Positions 8,733 through 17,827 are shown, counted from the first letter of the stretch. The stretch: DNA of 64,000 nt from Pedobacter paludis (GCF_003173575.1 NZ_QGNY01000010.1:1-64000); one strand, 5' to 3'. Program-made: numbers and translations. Notes: a model not told the origin generated them from the sequence alone.

Positions 8733-9734
8733 TTGTCTGTTATACTTGCTATCGAGTCCTCTTGCGATGATACTTCAGTTGCCATATGTAACAACGGCAA
8801 AATTACTGCCAATGTTATTGCAAACCAAACAATTCATCAAAATTATGGTGGTGTAATCCCTGAATTAGCTTCAAGAGTGCATCAGCAAAATATTGTGCCT
8901 GCTGTACAGCAAGCATTAATTGATGCTAAAGTTACAAAACAGGACGTAAAAGCCGTAGCTTTTACTCGCGGACCTGGTTTATTGGGCTCGCTTTTGGTTG
9001 GAGTTTCTTTTGCCAAATCATTTGCTTTAGCTTTAAATGTACCCTTAATTTCTGTCAATCATATGCATGCGCACATACTGGCGCACTTTATAGATGATCC
9101 AAAGCCCAATTTTCCTTTCCTATGTTTAACGGTTTCTGGCGGGCATACCCAAATTGTTTTGGTTAAAGATTACTTTGATATGGAAATTGTAGGCGAGACT
9201 TTGGACGATGCAGCAGGTGAAGCTTTCGATAAAACAGCAAAAATCTTGCAATTGCCTTATCCTGGCGGACCGTTAATTGATAAACATGCTCAATTGGGAA
9301 ATCCACATGCGTTTAAGTTTGCCGTTCCACAAATTCCAGATTTAAATTTTAGTTTTAGTGGTTTTAAAACTTCAATCTTATATTTTATCAGAAAGCAAGA
9401 AAAAGAGAACCCGAACTTTATTGCAGAAAATTTAAATGATATTTGTGCCTCGGTACAGTACAGCATTATTCAGATTTTAATGAATAAGCTGAAGAAGGCT
9501 GCTCAGCAATATGACATTAACGAAATAGCAATAGCAGGTGGGGTTTCTGCCAATTCTGGTTTAAGAAACACCTTGCAACAATTGGCTGTGGAACTTGGCT
9601 GGAAAGTTTATATTCCTGCCTTTCAATATTGTACAGATAATGCGGGAATGATTGCCATTGCGGGGTACCATAAATACCTTAAAAACGATTTTGTTGGGCA
9701 AGAGGTTTCGCCAATGGCGAGGATGGAGTTTTAA
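8733..9734 (+). CDS. tsaD: tRNA N6-adenosine threonylcarbamoyltransferase
   Basis: Transfers threonylcarbamoyl from TC-AMP to A37 of tRNAs that read ANN codons, acting in the cytosol with TsaB and TsaE. The protein opens with the ASKHA-fold start ILAIESSCDDTS. It has the metal-binding stretch NHMHAHILAHF (His110, His114) and, near the C-terminus, AIAGGVSANSGLR and CTDNAGMIA, which bind the nucleotide and metal. 333 residues is the normal length. The start is TTG at 8733: it gives the expected N-terminus and no in-frame ATG is nearby. It is divergent from the TamB gene with an extremely short shared upstream region. Confidence 0.96.
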   Translation: MSVILAIESSCDDTSVAICNNGKITANVIANQTIHQNYGGVIPELASRVHQQNIVPAVQQALIDAKVTKQDVKAVAFTRGPGLLGSLLVGVSFAKSFALALNVPLISVNHMHAHILAHFIDDPKPNFPFLCLTVSGGHTQIVLVKDYFDMEIVGETLDDAAGEAFDKTAKILQLPYPGGPLIDKHAQLGNPHAFKFAVPQIPDLNFSFSGFKTSILYFIRKQEKENPNFIAENLNDICASVQYSIIQILMNKLKKAAQQYDINEIAIAGGVSANSGLRNTLQQLAVELGWKVYIPAFQYCTDNAGMIAIAGYHKYLKNDFVGQEVSPMARMEF

Positions 9735-9807
9735 TTTAGGTTAACCGTTTAATTGTTGAGTTGGTTAATTTGATTATTGTAATTTGTTTGTTGAAAATTG
9801 ATTTTAT

Positions 9808-10008
9808 ATGACTGGAGCATCGTTAGTATTTTGGATTGTTTGTGCCATTCCTTTAATAGGAATTTTATATTGGCTAATTAGAAAGGACAAAAATAAGCTT
9901 AAAGGAAGCTGGGGGATAATTATACTGGGTGTTTTGTTAATTGCTGCGCTTTTGGTAATTGTTTATGTCACTAAAGATTTCGATGCTGTTTTTAGTCAGG
10001 ATGCATAG
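9808..10008 (+). CDS. Small two-helix membrane protein, function unknown
   Basis: A 66-residue protein with two hydrophobic helices (about residues 6-23 and 35-53) separated by a short basic loop RKDKNKLKGS, and an acidic C-terminal tail. The layout predicts a helical hairpin in the inner membrane. It follows tsaD by 73 bases and is closed by a clear terminator, so it is either the last gene of that transcript or a short independent one. I do not recognise the family. Confidence 0.6.
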   Translation: MTGASLVFWIVCAIPLIGILYWLIRKDKNKLKGSWGIIILGVLLIAALLVIVYVTKDFDAVFSQDA

Positions 10009-10031
10009 GTAGAAAAATATATAACATTTTT

Positions 10032-10062
10032 AAAGCTTTCCTCAAAAGGGAAAGCTTTTTTG
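10032..10062 (+). terminator. Rho-independent terminator
   Basis: Perfect 10-base arms AAAGCTTTCC / GGAAAGCTTT around a seven-base loop, then a T run. Confidence 0.85.
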
Positions 10063-10216
10063 TTTGGTTAAAAACAATTTATAGCCTTATATTTTTACTA
10101 AAAACTTGAATTAATACTACAATTGCTGTATTATTAATTTGTTTTTTTTTGTGTAAAACATATCTTTATGGCATCATTCCTCAAAAAAATCAATTAACTT
10201 TTTAAAACCTAAATTA

Positions 10217-10489
10217 ATGATGAGGAAAAACTATACCTTGTTTAAGCGCTATGCGCTCGCTTTCGCCCTATTTGCCATTACGGCTGTTGTTGTTTATTCA
10301 TGTAAGAAAAACAGAGAGCCTTCCGCTTCAGAGATAAATGCCGAATTAATTAATGAATCAAAAGCTTATTTCGAAAAAAATATTCTAAATCAGCTACAAA
10401 TAAATGATAACAATATAAGGCATGGGCTTGGGAAGACACCATTGTGGGATAAAGCCTTTGTAAAAAAATATCAGTTGGCGATGCTGTAA
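10217..10489 (+). pseudogene. Lipoprotein metallopeptidase-like gene, 5' fragment (frameshifted)
   Basis: The 90 codons encode a lipoprotein-type N-terminus: a basic start, a hydrophobic segment at about residues 13-27, and a lipobox ending VVYSC. A short helical region follows. The frame ends at a TAA at 10487 shortly after a run of seven adenines (10462-10468). In the frame that leads into the next fragment, coding continues without a stop across the whole gap (GDAVIVPVKYGSPIFL and so on). One extra adenine in the run would join both parts. I read this as one gene, 10217-11658, broken or requiring slippage. Confidence 0.6.
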
Positions 10490-11658
10490 TAGTTCCGGTA
10501 AAGTATGGCTCGCCTATTTTTCTTAAGGAGGAACATACGAAAGAAATTGAAGAATTAGAAAAAACGAGTTATCTTATAATTTACAAAGATAATAAGAAGG
10601 CCATGCAGGCAGAATGGTTGACATTGATGCCGATGTTAAGCGATAACAATGGCAAGTTTATGGGCATAATAGATGTTGAAGAATGGAATGGCAAATTTAA
10701 ACGCGGATACGCCATCGGAGCCAATGGCGATGCAAAAGAAGTATATCTTAGCGAATCGGTTATTTATAAAAAAGCCAATTACAATATGAGCACAACCTGC
10801 ATTAGAATTGACCATTACAGTGGTGCGGGTGTGGATGGTTACATGACTTATACCTACATAGGAAGCGAAACCTTTTGCTTTGGTAGTGGCAATGGCGGTG
10901 GCCAAACAGAGGAGGCACCCGATTTGGGTAATGATGGGGGAACTTCAGGTGCTGGCCCCAATGATTATACTAGTGTTTACGATTGCCATGGTGATTTAAA
11001 TGGCACTGCAATAATTGATACTAATTGTGGTTGTATTAAGGGAAATACTGGATTTGAAAGCTGTGCTGACATAACTGAAAAAATTAAAAACGAGTGTTTA
11101 GACGGTGTATGGAAAAGTCTAGAAGGAAACTTGGATGGCAAAATTACTAGTATATTAAATAGCACTTTTGGGACCAGCGACAAAATTAATTTTAAGATTA
11201 CTGATGGAAATATAGATAATGGCTATGCAAGAACGCAAGTTATTAAAGACAAATTAGTTGATGGAATCCATAATTTTGATGTGAAAGTAACACTTAATAA
11301 AAACACATTACCTTCAACTTCAAAAGAATTTATTGCTACCACTATTGTACATGAGATTATGCATGCATATTTCGATTTCAACAAGACACATTATACACAA
11401 CAATTTGAACAACATAAAGATATGGCGGAGGGTTATATTGAGCAGCTAAAAAATGCTGTAAAGGATATTTATCCTACAATAGGAAACAAAGAGGCTTATG
11501 CATTGGTATTGAATGGGTTCGGAGATATATTTGGTAATGATTTGTCTTATTGGAATACTTTGCTTTCTAAGTATAATTTGGATAATCAACAAATTATAAA
11601 TATTAGAGACGCATATAAAAATCATAGTTCAGGGACTAAAACTGCATGTTCACCATAA
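10490..11658 (+). pseudogene. Lipoprotein metallopeptidase-like gene, 3' fragment
   Basis: Continuation of the gene that starts at 10217. The frame is open from 10453, although the first ATG in it is only at 10603 (351 residues from there). Features: a Gly/Thr-rich linker; a Cys-rich DCHGDLNGTA...CGCIKGNTG segment (about residues 125-150 from 10603) resembling the DCNG repeats of Bacteroidota secreted proteins; and a C-terminal domain with HEIMH (bases 11350-11364), the HExxH zinc-protease signature, followed by a conserved-looking helical region. Family not recognised beyond the metallopeptidase motif. The substrate is unknown, and the protein would be anchored in the envelope. Confidence 0.6.
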
Positions 11659-11673
11659 CATTAAATTATTAAA

Positions 11674-12237
11674 ATGAAAAAAATAACATCCATAATAATC
11701 AGTATATTTTGTATCATTCCTTTCATTTCAAATGCTCAGGATAAACTAACATCATCAAATGTTTATGATGTTAGTAGTTATGTTTCAGATAATTTTAAAT
11801 TAAAAGACAAGACTCTTGATACGCTTTGTTTATATACTACCGTGTTTATAAAATTTAGAATTTCTGAAAAAGGAAATATTGATGATCTTACGCTTACAGA
11901 AAGGATTCCAGATGTGATTAAAAAAGCATTGGAGAAAGCTATTAAATCTTCAGACGGTCATTGGAGTAATCTAAAAACCGACATAGAATATTTTGCTAAT
12001 AAAAGCTTCATTTTGCCTGTTGTATTATTTTATGGTAAAGGTTGTGGGGAAGGAAATGGAGAATTGGAGCTTAATATCTCTGATGAACGGAGGGCAAGAG
12101 AATACAGGAGGCTTGATAATACTGTACGAAGTGCAAATTATGCGGTACAAGATCTTTTAAATTCAAATGGAAAATCTGTAAATATGTTAGAATGTGTGAT
12201 ACTGTCTCCGTTAAGCATTGGAGCCCAGGGATATTGA
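11674..12237 (+). CDS. Exported protein with TonB-C-like region, probably frameshifted at its end
   Basis: 187 residues with a cleavable signal peptide (MKKITSIIISIFCIIPFISNAQ). A segment at about residues 55-120 (strand VFIKFRISEKGNIDDLTL, helix, then a HW motif) looks like a TonB C-terminal domain as used by small periplasmic binding proteins, without the usual membrane anchor and proline linker. It lies 15 bases after the metallopeptidase-like gene, so the two are likely co-transcribed. The stop at 12235 follows a GGG. Removing one G continues in a plausible coding frame (DIDFNKQINISALKYKEH...) to a stop at 12346. The TonB-C call is tentative. Confidence 0.55.
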   Translation: MKKITSIIISIFCIIPFISNAQDKLTSSNVYDVSSYVSDNFKLKDKTLDTLCLYTTVFIKFRISEKGNIDDLTLTERIPDVIKKALEKAIKSSDGHWSNLKTDIEYFANKSFILPVVLFYGKGCGEGNGELELNISDERRAREYRRLDNTVRSANYAVQDLLNSNGKSVNMLECVILSPLSIGAQGY

Positions 12238-12373
12238 TTTTAATAAGCAAATTAATATATCAGCTTTAAAGTATAAAGAACATATAATAATTAAGGAGTA
12301 TGGCAGTGCTTTAATGATAATTAAGAGTTACACTAAAATAATTTAGAAACCCCCTCAAATTATTTCAAACAAA

Positions 12374-12409
12374 AAAGTCCTGCCTAGAATTTAACTTGGC
12401 AGGACTTTT
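12374..12409. terminator. Bidirectional terminator between convergent genes
   Basis: AAAGTCCTGCC pairs with GGCAGGACTTT around a 12-base loop. A/T tracts on both sides suit both strands, ending the accessory pair and recA. Confidence 0.85.
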
Positions 12410-12426
12410 CTATTTTATTGGAAGTT

Positions 12427-13440
12427 CTATTTTTCTTCCAGTTTATCGCCTGTAACTTCGGCTTTTATTTTTACTTCCAGTTCTTCGGCCAATTCAGGGT
12501 TATCACTTAAAAGTTGTTTAACGGCATCTCTACCTTGTCCAAGTTTTGTATCTCCGTAAGAGTACCATGAACCTGCCTTTTTAATAATTCCAAAATCAAC
12601 GCCTAAATCTACAATCTCTCCATTTTTAGAAATTCCCTCGCCAAACATAACGTCGAATTCAGCAATTCGGAAAGGAGGAGCTACTTTGTTTTTAACAATT
12701 TTTACCTTAACACGGTTACCAGAAACTTCGTCAGAATCTTTAATTTGAGAAATACGACGAATATCTAAACGAACTGAAGCATAAAATTTCAGTGCATTAC
12801 CGCCTGTTGTAGTTTCCGGGTTACCGAACATTACGCCAATTTTATCACGCAACTGGTTAATGAAAATGCAGCAACATCCTGTTTTAGAAATTGTACCAGT
12901 TAATTTACGTAAGGCCTGGCTCATTAAACGGGCATGTAAGCCCATTTTACTGTCGCCCATTTCGCCTTCAATTTCACTTTTTGGTACCAAAGCTGCAACA
13001 GAGTCGATTACGATTACATCAATTGCGCCAGAGCGAATTAAATTATCCGCAATTTCTAAAGCCTGCTCGCCATTATCGGGTTGAGAGATTAAAAGATTAT
13101 CGGTATCAACACCTAATTTCTTGGCATAAAACTGATCGAAAGCATGCTCTGCATCTATAAAAGCTGCAATACCACCTTTTTTCTGTGCCTCAGCAATAAT
13201 ATGTGTGGCTAAAGTTGTTTTACCTGAAGATTCAGGACCATAAATTTCGATTACTCTGCCTTTTGGAATACCACCAATGCCTAAAGCAATATCCAAACTA
13301 ATCGATCCAGTTGAAATAAAATCAATTGGTTCAATAGCGGTATCGCCAAGTTTCATTATGGTGCCTTTGCCATAAGATTTTTCTAATTTATCTAGTGTTA
13401 ATTGTAGGGCTTTTAATTTATCAGGATTTGCGCTTGCCAT
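12427..13440 (-). CDS. recA: Recombinase A
   Basis: Forms ATP-dependent filaments on single-stranded DNA for homologous recombination and triggers LexA-type self-cleavage where present. 337 residues with Walker A GPESSGKT (68-75), Walker B region [12 protein letters not shown], the L1/L2 DNA-binding loops (the [18 protein letters not shown] stretch), and a short acidic C-terminal tail ([12 protein letters not shown]). No intein or insertion. ATG start. Upstream on its strand is TATATTTA, close to the -7 consensus; no SOS box was recognised. A terminator shared with the convergent gene follows. Confidence 0.98.
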   Translation of the reverse strand: MASANPDKLKALQLTLDKLEKSYGKGTIMKLGDTAIEPIDFISTGSISLDIALGIGGIPKGRVIEIYGPESSGKTTLATHIIAEAQKKGGIAAFIDAEHAFDQFYAKKLGVDTDNLLISQPDNGEQALEIADNLIRSGAIDVIVIDSVAALVPKSEIEGEMGDSKMGLHARLMSQALRKLTGTISKTGCCCIFINQLRDKIGVMFGNPETTTGGNALKFYASVRLDIRRISQIKDSDEVSGNRVKVKIVKNKVAPPFRIAEFDVMFGEGISKNGEIVDLGVDFGIIKKAGSWYSYGDTKLGQGRDAVKQLLSDNPELAEELEVKIKAEVTGDKLEEK

Positions 13441-13575
13441 TTTTGTTGTGATTTGATTACGTAAATATAATTGATTGTTCGGCTAATATGCTCGTATGTT
13501 TATAAGTAATAATACTAAAATATTTAGCTAAGTTAATGGTTTTTTGGCTAATGTCAATAGTAAAGTGAAAATAAT

Positions 13576-14247
13576 TTAAGCATTATGTTTATCTCGCTCA
13601 TTTTGAGCCGTTAAGCGCTCAAAGTATCTGCACATATAAGTGATTTCGCACACCGCACATTTAGGGTTTCTGGCTACGCAAACATATCTGCCATGTAAAA
13701 TCAGCCAATGGTGGGCAATATGAATATCATGCTCGGGCAAATTTTTAACCAAATCCTTTTCAACAGCTAATGGAGTTTTTCCATTCGTTAACCCCAGTCG
13801 ATTGGCCACACGAAAAACGTGTGTATCAACGGCCATCGCTGGTGCATTGTAAATTACAGAAGCAATTACATTTGCCGTTTTCCGGCCAACGCCTGGCATT
13901 TTTTGAAGGTCATCTATACCTGATGGAACCACATCATTAAATTCGTTAACCAAAATGTTAGCCATTCCAACCAAATGCTTGGCCTTGTTGTTGGGGTAAC
14001 TGATGCTTTTTATATAATCAAAAACTATGTCTGGTGTAACTTCGGCGAGTGCCCTTGCATTTGGAAAACGTTGAAATAAAGCTGGCGTAACCATATTTAC
14101 CCTTTTATCGGTACACTGTGCCGATAAAATTACCGCAACTAAAAGCTGATAAGGATTATTATAGTGCAATTCTGTTTCAGCATCGGGCTGCTTTGCCGAA
14201 AAATGTTCTACAAAAAGTTTATAACGTTCTTTTTTAAGCATGGGCAA
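13576..14247 (-). CDS. nth: Endonuclease III
   Basis: Bifunctional DNA glycosylase/AP lyase that removes oxidised pyrimidines in base excision repair. The 223 residues contain the helix-hairpin-helix LQKMPGVGRKTANVI with the catalytic lysine (K in GRKTA), the catalytic aspartate in VDTHVFRVANRLGL, and the C-terminal 4Fe-4S loop C-x6-C-x2-C-x5-C (CVARNPKCAVCEITYMC). Complete and of normal length. It is upstream of recA on the same strand, separated by 135 bases, so the two repair genes may be read independently. Confidence 0.97.
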   Translation of the reverse strand: MPMLKKERYKLFVEHFSAKQPDAETELHYNNPYQLLVAVILSAQCTDKRVNMVTPALFQRFPNARALAEVTPDIVFDYIKSISYPNNKAKHLVGMANILVNEFNDVVPSGIDDLQKMPGVGRKTANVIASVIYNAPAMAVDTHVFRVANRLGLTNGKTPLAVEKDLVKNLPEHDIHIAHHWLILHGRYVCVARNPKCAVCEITYMCRYFERLTAQNERDKHNA

Positions 14248-14284
14248 ATATAGCTATCAAGTTATATGTATCAAGTATCAAGAG

Positions 14285-15247
14285 CTACGTTGAATCATTA
14301 ATTTCCATTAGCAACTTGTCGCATTCGGCGAAAGCATTATAAAGGAATTTATTTCTATGTTTTTCGCCCTGCCCACTAAACGAAACTGATTTCCCAATTA
14401 GGCTCTGCATCCATTGTTTGGTTTGCTGGCAATAAGACTGATCTTCTGTTTTTAAATAGTTAAAGGTGTTAAACCTATTATAGCAAGACATGGAATCCTT
14501 AAAATCGACCAGATAAGAAATGCTTCCCAAAACATCGCAGTTAAACCAATTAAAAGTATGGCTGGGATCAATGGTCTTTTTACTGCTAATGGCATACATG
14601 TTCATGTCGGTAAGACAATATCTTACCTGTTCAATTATTTGTTTAGCGAACATTTTCGATACATAACCAGCTTCGTATGCGTATCGTATCTGTTCAATTG
14701 TGCCATGAACAGTATCCTTTGCCCAAATTTCTGTACAGGGAATTTCCAGATAAATCTGGTTAAGTTCTTTTGAAATTGATATGATTTCCTCGTCAAAGAG
14801 ATTTGGATCGAATTTTATTTCCGTATTCATCACGCTATCAGACCAAAAGAAAAGCTTAAAGCACGTTAGTTCCGGGTATTTAAAAAAATGGAACAACGGA
14901 ATATCATCTGTAGTAATGGTAATGTGTTTCTGTTTACTCTGCTGTATTTGTTTAAGATTTTTTAATAAATCCTTAAGATACATTAGCATATTCGGGATTT
15001 CCTGATCTACGCTTAAATAATCGAAAGTTACAGTTGGCAACTGGTTTGGCTTATACAAAAATGGAACGCCAAAACTATCTGAGAGTTTCACAATCTGCTG
15101 CAGGTTTAAAATGCTGGTCCCCCTAATTTTCTTATAAGCTTCGTTTGTGCTAATTGCCAGTGCATCGGCTATGCTTAATGCCAAATTTTGATAGTTGGGT
15201 AGCGAAGATTTAATGGACTCAAAAAATACCACTTGTTGATTAATCAT
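14285..15247 (-). CDS. Putative HTH regulator of Bacteroidota type
   Basis: From the ATG at 15247 the product is 320 residues. An earlier in-frame start (15310) would add 21 hydrophobic residues that look spurious. Residues about 15-60 (LALSIADALAISTNEAYKKIRG...LQQIVKLSDSFGVP) have the helix pattern of an XRE-like helix-turn-helix. The remaining 250 residues are helical, with scattered Trp and Cys and no recognised domain. No membrane segment. It is divergent from the small beta-barrel pair at 15470-16604 across a very AT-rich 222-base region, so it may control them. Function is inferred from the HTH pattern only. Confidence 0.55.
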   Translation of the reverse strand: MINQQVVFFESIKSSLPNYQNLALSIADALAISTNEAYKKIRGTSILNLQQIVKLSDSFGVPFLYKPNQLPTVTFDYLSVDQEIPNMLMYLKDLLKNLKQIQQSKQKHITITTDDIPLFHFFKYPELTCFKLFFWSDSVMNTEIKFDPNLFDEEIISISKELNQIYLEIPCTEIWAKDTVHGTIEQIRYAYEAGYVSKMFAKQIIEQVRYCLTDMNMYAISSKKTIDPSHTFNWFNCDVLGSISYLVDFKDSMSCYNRFNTFNYLKTEDQSYCQQTKQWMQSLIGKSVSFSGQGEKHRNKFLYNAFAECDKLLMEINDST

Positions 15248-15469
15248 AAAGAATATCTTAATGATTGAAGTTAACAAAAAATAATATCTAATAAAATTTA
15301 TTGTTGCCAATGTTTTGCAATTAATAATCTTAAAGATTTTATATAGATTAATTTATATTCTTTTAAATTATATATTATCTGTTGTATAATCTATTTAGAT
15401 AATTCTTCTTTTGTATCATTTCTATTTTTGATTGTCTGCTAATTCATGCACGATATAAATAGAATTAAA

Positions 15470-16024
15470 ATGAAAACTATAATTATTGTATTTGCGCTGG
15501 TCTTATCAATTGGTTTAGCTAGCGCTCAAGATCGGGGAGATGTTTTTTTTAACTCCCTTAGTGGTGGCGTTGAATTTGGCGCAGCAACTTTAAAAGTGCC
15601 TTTAATATCTGGCTTTATTGGATTTAATAAACCAAACTCTTATTTAAAATTAAAATTTTCCTCACTTTCTCAAGAAATGTATGAGGTAAATGTAAATGGT
15701 GAAGAAACTAAAAAGCCAGGCTTTTCTGAGGTTGGATTAATGTTTGGCAAACGGCTAAAGCTTAATCCCAATAACAGATTTGAGTTTGGGGCTGGAGTGG
15801 GGCTTATCGCCGATTTACGGAAATATGATGAATCGAACAGTAATACGTTGAGGGAAAAAATAATACAGAAAAACGCAGTGGGCTTAATTGGAGAGATTAA
15901 ATACATTTTTCGATTTGTAGATGGTGTCGGTGTTTCGGTATCCATAAACGGTAACCTCAATCAACAAAAAAGTTTTGCTGCTGCGGGTTTAGGTTTGGTT
16001 TTTAATTCAAAATTGATTCAATAG
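15470..16024 (+). CDS. Small outer-membrane beta-barrel-like protein (first of a pair)
   Basis: About 184 residues from the ATG at 15470, which gives a clean signal peptide (MKTIIIVFALVLSIGLASAQ). The mature part is made of alternating polar/hydrophobic strands with Gly and aromatic residues (FGAGVGLIADLRKY, GVGVSVSINGNL), as in small eight-stranded barrels. The reading frame also contains an ATG at 15446 that would add eight non-signal residues. The next gene starts one base after its stop and encodes a similar protein, so they form a two-gene transcript. No specific family recognised. Confidence 0.6.
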   Translation: MKTIIIVFALVLSIGLASAQDRGDVFFNSLSGGVEFGAATLKVPLISGFIGFNKPNSYLKLKFSSLSQEMYEVNVNGEETKKPGFSEVGLMFGKRLKLNPNNRFEFGAGVGLIADLRKYDESNSNTLREKIIQKNAVGLIGEIKYIFRFVDGVGVSVSINGNLNQQKSFAAAGLGLVFNSKLIQ

Positions 16025-16025
16025 T

Positions 16026-16604
16026 ATGAAAAAGCACATATTAACATTATCGCTGGTTTTGGGTTATTGCATAGCCTTTGCTCAACAGGATACACTTCAT
16101 AAAAATCGTAAAACCTATTTTGGATTAGGCTTTAGTTTTGGGAAGGGTAACATAGATGGGACTTATGGTGATCTATTCATCTATGTAGAACAGAAGAGTT
16201 ATTATCTGGCACTTAAAACTTCTGGAATAGATGAGATAAAACTTTTTGGGAGTCAGCCCGATTTAGTGGTATCTGACCTGAGTTTAATTGCTGGTAAAAG
16301 AATAACCTTAGATCGATATAATACCTTTCAGGTGGGTTTGGGTATTTCTATGTTTGAGCAACAGACCAAGGGAGCAATTATCCCCAGAGAGGGAAAAGCA
16401 TGTCTTTTCTGTTCGACCAATTATGAAATAATTAAGAAGAAACAATTCGGTGTTCCCTTCGAGGTTCGATATCACCTCAATCTGGATCGTACCGCTTCCT
16501 TAAACCTTGGTTTTTCTGCCAACTTAAATAAGCTCAATAGTTTTTGTGCCATTTCTATTGGTACAACTATAGGGCGACTGAGGGATCGAATTAAAAAACG
16601 CTAG
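16026..16604 (+). CDS. Small outer-membrane beta-barrel-like protein (second of a pair)
   Basis: 192 residues with signal peptide MKKHILTLSLVLGYCIAFAQ and repeated amphipathic strands (YFGLGFSFGKG, FQVGLGISMF, ASLNLGFSANLN). It shares the layout of its upstream neighbour, including the I-AGKRI-LDRYNTFQVG / MFGKRLKLNPNNRFEFG region, so the two look like diverged duplicates. It overlaps the convergent MFS gene by four bases at its stop. A CLFC pair in the middle is unusual for a barrel. Function unknown. Confidence 0.6.
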   Translation: MKKHILTLSLVLGYCIAFAQQDTLHKNRKTYFGLGFSFGKGNIDGTYGDLFIYVEQKSYYLALKTSGIDEIKLFGSQPDLVVSDLSLIAGKRITLDRYNTFQVGLGISMFEQQTKGAIIPREGKACLFCSTNYEIIKKKQFGVPFEVRYHLNLDRTASLNLGFSANLNKLNSFCAISIGTTIGRLRDRIKKR

Positions 16605-17800
16605 TGGATGGCTGCATATTCAGATTTGACAACGGGAAGTTCGGTTTCCGAAGTTTTAGAGGAATTTCTTCTGATTAACCAAAAAGCAAAGAAAGATCCA
16701 ATAAGCGCCATTGCTGCACCCACATATGCAGGAGAAGTATAATCAAAACCGTAAACCAAGGGAAGTCCGCCAAAAAAAGCACCCAATGCATTTCCAATAT
16801 TAAAACTGGCCTGACTGGCCGATGCTGCAAGCATTTCCGAGCCTTTAGCGGTTTGGATCATCAACATTTGGATAGGGGCAGCAAGTGCAAAAGAAACAGC
16901 GCCGGTAATAAACGTCATTAATAGGGCCAATACTTGGTTGCCCGAAACAAAGTGAACAATGGTTAGTGTGATGACCATTATGATTAATAACGCTGCCGAT
17001 GCTTTTGCAGGAGAATATTTGTCTGCCAAAATACCGCCGATAAAATTGCCAGCCATCATGCCTAAACCCGCTAACATTAAAATATAGGTTACATTTTCTG
17101 CATCGAAACCGGCAACTTCTGTCATTAATGGGGCGATATAACTATACCATGTAAATAATCCGCCCGTGCCAATAGAAATCATGAATATAATAATCCATGC
17201 ATCTCTTTTTTTAAAAAAGCTTAGCTCTGCTTTTAAATCGCGATTTTTGGTAGCCTCGAGAGCTGGTAGCCATAGCTTTAAATAAAATAAAGTAATCAAT
17301 CCTACAGCTACTACAACTGCAAAAGAAATTCTCCAGGAAAAATTATGGCCAATAAATGTTCCAAGCGGAACGCCAATAACATTTGCAATGGTTAGGCCCA
17401 TAAACATAAGCGAAACAGCTTGAGCTTCCTTTCCTTTTTTTGCTATGCGACTCGCTACTACAGAACCCACTCCAAAAAATGCTCCATGAGGTAAACCAGA
17501 AAGTAATCTAGCTATAAATAAAGTATCGAAAGTAGGAGCAAAGGCAGAAAATGCATTAAAGACCGTAAACATGGCCATTAAGGCAATGAGGATCTTTTTT
17601 GGTGGATATTTTCCAGCAATCATAATCAGTAACGGCGCACCAATTACAACGCCCAAAGCATAGGCAGAGATTAAATGTCCCGCCTGAGGGATGGTTACAT
17701 TTAAATCTTTTGCAATATCCGGAAGTAAGCCCATCATAACAAATTCTGTTATTCCGATGCCCAGTCCGCCTAAAGTAAGTGGGATTAAGTTCTTATTCAT
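16601..17800 (-). CDS. MFS exporter, DHA1/AraJ-like
   Basis: 399 residues with 12 predicted transmembrane helices and the early motif GITEFVMMGLLPDIAKDL typical of the AraJ/NepI/YdhP drug-efflux-type branch. The cytoplasmic loop after helix 2 is GKYPPKKILI, and helix 5 has the efflux-type GVPLGTFIG pattern. Inferred role: proton-driven export of sugars, purine nucleosides or drugs. The substrate cannot be read from sequence. A palindrome just upstream (17809-17827) may be an operator. It ends against the second barrel gene with a four-base convergent overlap. Confidence 0.85.
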   Translation of the reverse strand: MNKNLIPLTLGGLGIGITEFVMMGLLPDIAKDLNVTIPQAGHLISAYALGVVIGAPLLIMIAGKYPPKKILIALMAMFTVFNAFSAFAPTFDTLFIARLLSGLPHGAFFGVGSVVASRIAKKGKEAQAVSLMFMGLTIANVIGVPLGTFIGHNFSWRISFAVVVAVGLITLFYLKLWLPALEATKNRDLKAELSFFKKRDAWIIIFMISIGTGGLFTWYSYIAPLMTEVAGFDAENVTYILMLAGLGMMAGNFIGGILADKYSPAKASAALLIIMVITLTIVHFVSGNQVLALLMTFITGAVSFALAAPIQMLMIQTAKGSEMLAASASQASFNIGNALGAFFGGLPLVYGFDYTSPAYVGAAMALIGSFFAFWLIRRNSSKTSETELPVVKSEYAAIH

Positions 17801-17808
17801 AGGGTGCT

Positions 17809-17827
17809 TAGTGTTAAAATTACACTA
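17809..17827 (-). promoter_or_regulatory. Candidate operator palindrome of the MFS gene
   Basis: TAGTGT-N7-ACACTA, a perfect six-base inverted repeat nine bases upstream of the MFS start codon and just after a TACCTTTA -7-like box. The position would suit a repressor. Confidence 0.35.

Noticed and set aside
13441-13575. LexA/SOS box upstream of recA
   Set aside because: No palindrome of a recognised SOS type is visible in the 135-base gap. Bacteroidota SOS motifs are variable, so this remains undecided.
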